Assembly (NCBI GenBank): GCA_016195145.1
Contig: JACQAF010000003.1
Span: forward strand, 1 to 7,309
DNA length: 7,309 nucleotides
Direction: 5' to 3'
Source: Rhodospirillales bacterium
GTDB taxonomy: Bacteria > Pseudomonadota > Alphaproteobacteria > CACIAM-22H2
The notes beneath the pieces are model-generated. The model worked only from the letters and a program-made list of their open reading frames with translations, ran no database searches and was not told the DNA's origin. The translations under genes and the position numbers were made by a program. This document shows positions 5,539-7,309 of the stretch, piece by piece. The stretch's first letter is position 1, and each line of letters opens with the position of its first letter.

Positions 5539-6165
5539 CTAGTCCGGCGCGAATATCGCGCGCACGAAGCTGCGATAAAGCATGATCTGCTTGGTCAGCA
5601 TCTTCGGGTCGTTGAGTATCCTGGAGAGGATGATGCCGCCTTCGACCAGCGTCGCGGCCATGTCGGCGAGACTGTCGATGTCGATCTCGGTTTTCGGTTT
5701 GTGGCGCTCGGCGATGCACGTAAGGCGTTCGCGAAAGCGCAGTCGCCACGCCAGCACCCCGTCCCTGTTGAGCTCGCGGATTTCGCGGTTGAACAGCTGA
5801 TCTTGGTAGCAGAACGAGGCGGCGAGGCAGCCGGGATGGGCTTCCGGCAGGTCCGACAGCATGTCGGCGAATAGCTTGAGCGCCACCAGGAAGCCGTGCA
5901 GCGGGTCCTCGTTGAGCGCGTGGGCCTTGGCGAACAGATCGTTGAGAATCCGCTCATCGCGCTCCAGGTAGCGCAATAGCAACGCCTTGGCGAGGTTGCT
6001 CTTATCGCGGAAATGATAGAAAAATCCGCTCTTCGTGATTTCGGCGCCGACAATCAGCTCCTCGATCGAGGTGGCGCCAAATCCCTTCTGCAGAATCGCC
6101 GCTTCGGCCAGATCGAGAAGGCGTTCCCGTGTCTGAGCGCCGCGCCGGATCGATATCTGGGTCAT
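5539..6165 (-). CDS. TetR/AcrR-family transcriptional repressor
   Basis: The 208-residue protein begins with a typical TetR DNA-binding domain: TRERLLDLAEAAILQKGFGATSIEEL (12-37), then the helix-turn-helix with recognition helix AEITKSGFFYHFRDKSNLAKALL (41-63). The C-terminal domain (about 70-205) is all-helical and variable, as expected for ligand binding and dimerisation. It includes the PGCLAASF segment (111-118) seen in a common alphaproteobacterial TetR subgroup. The inducer cannot be predicted. The start at 6165 is the natural N-terminus just before the HTH, with AGGA very close (3 nt) to the ATG. The gene is divergent from the TPR protein gene, 215 bp away, and convergent with ilvE. 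A dyad beside the start suggests autorepression. Confidence 0.92.
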   Translation of the reverse strand: MTQISIRRGAQTRERLLDLAEAAILQKGFGATSIEELIVGAEITKSGFFYHFRDKSNLAKALLLRYLERDERILNDLFAKAHALNEDPLHGFLVALKLFADMLSDLPEAHPGCLAASFCYQDQLFNREIRELNRDGVLAWRLRFRERLTCIAERHKPKTEIDIDSLADMAATLVEGGIILSRILNDPKMLTKQIMLYRSFVRAIFAPD

Positions 6166-6172
6166 GCTTCCT

Positions 6173-6191
6173 ACTGTACCTCGAGTGCAGT
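6173..6191. promoter_or_regulatory. Candidate TetR operator next to the tetR start
   Basis: ACTGTACC (6173-6180) and AGTGCAGT (6184-6191) form an imperfect inverted repeat with 6 of 8 positions complementary around TCG, and the CTCGAG hexamer (6180-6185) lies at its centre. It starts 7 bp upstream of the TetR start codon, where a bound dimer would block tetR expression. A further small palindrome, CGCTG-TGG-CAGCG (6198-6210), lies beside it. TetR regulators often bind 15-20-bp dyads next to their own gene, and binding here is inferred. Confidence 0.4.
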
Positions 6192-6322
6192 TGACGCCGC
6201 TGTGGCAGCGACCGGCGGGGAGGTGGATTGCGCTAGTCCGTTGTGACTAAAATAAAATCCGGTTGTTTAGGGAACATTACCATAGGTCGGCTTGTGGGCG
6301 GCGTGTGCGGCGCGTATTTCAT

Positions 6323-6344
6323 GGCGCGCTATATAAACCGCGCC
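6323..6344. promoter_or_regulatory. GC-armed dyad enclosing a TATATAAA box upstream of the TPR gene
   Basis: GGCGCG (6323-6328) and CGCGCC (6339-6344) are exact complements around CTATATAAAC. The AT-rich core contains TATATA/TATAAA, which could be a -10 for the TPR gene 37 bp downstream, but no -35-like hexamer lies at 16-18 bp. A dyad centred on a possible -10 could be a repressor site or just a hairpin. Confidence 0.3.
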
Positions 6345-6380
6345 GACGCTCGATTGTAACTATTTCCGGGAGCCATGCAT

Positions 6381-7309
6381 ATGCTGAAGACCGCGCACGG
6401 ATTGACTTTAACGACCGACAAGAACCGCAGCGTCGAATTTTTCGACCGGGCGCTCGATCAGGCGCTTTCCTATCGCGGGGATCCGATCGCCACGCTCGAT
6501 CTGGCGCTGGCCGATGATCCCGGCTTTGCAATGGGCTGGGCCTTGCGCGCGAGCTTGCTGTGCCTTGCGACCGACAAGGCATTGATGCCGGAGGTCGAAC
6601 GGTCGCTTGCAGCCGCACGGCCGCATATCGCCGCTGCGACCGAGCGCGAACGGGCGCACCTCGCGGCGGCGCAAACCTGGGCGGAAGGACGGTTCGCCGA
6701 GGCGAACGCCCGATGGGGCCGCATCACGCAGGATCACCCGCGCGACCTGGCGGCGTTGCTCTGCGCCCATGTCGGCGACTTCTTTCTCGGCCATCAGAAC
6801 GAGTTGCGCGACCGGCCCTTGCAGGCGCGCCGTGCCTGGGCGTCGGGCGACGCCGGCGGCGGTTATGTCCTCGGCATGGCGGCCTTCGGTCTGGAGGAGA
6901 CGGGCGATTTCGCGCGCGCCGAGGATCTTGGCCGCATGGCGGTGTCGCTTAATCCGTTCGATGCATGGGGTGTGCATGCGGTGGCGCATGTGTTCGAGAT
7001 GCAGGGCGTGCAGGCGAAAGGCGTCGCTTGGCTGAGCGAACGTCAGCACCAATGGGCGCCCGATAACGGCCTCGCCTATCACAACTGGTGGCATCTGGCG
7101 CTTTATCACTACGATCTGCGGGATTTCGAGCGCGCCCTCGATCTCTACGACAACGCGATCTGGCCCAAGTCGGGCAATGTCGTCATGCAGATGGTCGATG
7201 CGTCGGCGCTGATCAACATCTTGCCCGAGAGGTTCTCCGGCAATTGCAGCCCGATCTGGATCAGCAAATTGTCCGGATCGTTCAGCATCAACTGGCTGAC
7301 GTTGGGCGC
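6381..7309 (+). CDS. TTC38-like tetratricopeptide repeat protein, 3' end missing
   Basis: The frame is open to the window edge (309 codons). The sequence resembles the TTC38 family of TPR proteins, which are usually about 440-490 residues, so at least a quarter is missing. Family-like segments are AHGLTLTT (5-12), DPGFAMGWALRASLL (46-60), TERERAHLAAAQTWAEGRF (87-105), a TPR-like GLEETGDFARAEDLGRMAVSLNP (170-192), HAVAHVFEMQG (199-209), HNWWHLALYHYD (234-245) and RALDLYDNAI (251-260). The second of two close ATGs (6381, not 6375) is preferred because GGGAG (6368-6372) is 8 nt from it and only 2 nt from the first. After DASAL (residues 273-277) the expected family continuation, roughly LWRL, is absent and the sequence becomes unlike the family, so the last about 98 bp may not belong to this gene. 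It is divergent from the TetR gene, which may regulate it. The biochemical role of the family is unknown. Confidence 0.8.
   Translation, partial: MLKTAHGLTLTTDKNRSVEFFDRALDQALSYRGDPIATLDLALADDPGFAMGWALRASLLCLATDKALMPEVERSLAAARPHIAAATERERAHLAAAQTWAEGRFAEANARWGRITQDHPRDLAALLCAHVGDFFLGHQNELRDRPLQARRAWASGDAGGGYVLGMAAFGLEETGDFARAEDLGRMAVSLNPFDAWGVHAVAHVFEMQGVQAKGVAWLSERQHQWAPDNGLAYHNWWHLALYHYDLRDFERALDLYDNAIWPKSGNVVMQMVDASALINILPERFSGNCSPIWISKLSGSFSINWLTLG
7212..7309 (-). other. Terminal segment that looks coding on the opposite strand (possible chimeric end)
   Basis: From about 7212 the TPR frame yields a Ser/Ile/Trp-rich peptide (INILPERFSG then NCSPIWISKL) unlike the family. Read from 7309 on the minus strand, the same bases give an open frame with a more protein-like composition: APNVSQLMLNDPDNLLIQIG followed by LQLPENLSGKMLI. 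Third-position GC is high in both readings because the frames share third positions, so GC3 does not decide. I do not recognise the minus-strand peptide. A TGATCA palindrome (7210-7215) sits at the transition. Confidence 0.4.

Noticed and set aside
6321..6359. Twelve-codon ORF upstream of the TPR gene, a possible leader peptide
   Set aside because: It has no ribosome site and no run of a single amino acid, and it sits inside the GC-armed dyad. Most likely it is chance.

Overview
The window looks like chromosomal DNA of a GC-rich alphaproteobacterium, probably a Rhodospirillales-like lineage. The evidence is strong G/C bias at third codon positions, a short alphaproteobacterial phasin, and a MarR + OmpR-type regulator pair resembling PetP/PetR that diverges from a class IV (IlvE-type) aminotransferase. 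Eight protein genes are supported. I see no tRNA, rRNA, CRISPR array, insertion sequence or phage gene.

Layout: an AT-richer upstream region (1-207) carries a sigma70-like promoter and a dyad. It is followed by a phasin gene (+, 208-678), a probable intrinsic terminator, and csaA (+, 764-1099). csaA converges almost stop-to-stop with a 2OG-Fe(II) oxygenase gene (-, 1109-1732). Upstream of the oxygenase on the same strand is a three-gene regulatory cluster, transcribed in the order MarR (4406-3894), OmpR-family response regulator (3825-3148), EnvZ-like histidine kinase (3137-1824). A 189-bp divergent control region (4407-4595) with several inverted repeats separates it from the aminotransferase gene (+, 4596-5486). 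A TetR-family repressor gene (-, 5539-6165) converges on the aminotransferase and diverges from a TTC38-like TPR protein gene (+, from 6381) that runs off the window end.

Functional reading: the kinase and response regulator form a membrane-to-DNA phosphorelay, and the MarR protein is the first gene of the same transcript. The MarR/aminotransferase intergenic region is the natural place for autoregulation and cross-control. The TetR protein probably regulates itself and perhaps the divergent TPR gene, through a dyad beside its start codon. The phasin suggests polyhydroxyalkanoate storage, though no other PHA gene is in view.

No novel defence or mobile system is evident. The points most worth checking are: (1) an abrupt loss of family-like sequence in the TPR gene at about 7212, where the last ~98 bp read more plausibly as coding on the opposite strand, suggesting a chimeric contig end or a rearrangement; (2) a 17-bp palindrome that holds the stop codons of csaA and the oxygenase gene as mirror images; (3) nested dyads in the marR/ilvE control region; (4) dyads overlapping the phasin promoter and flanking the tetR start.
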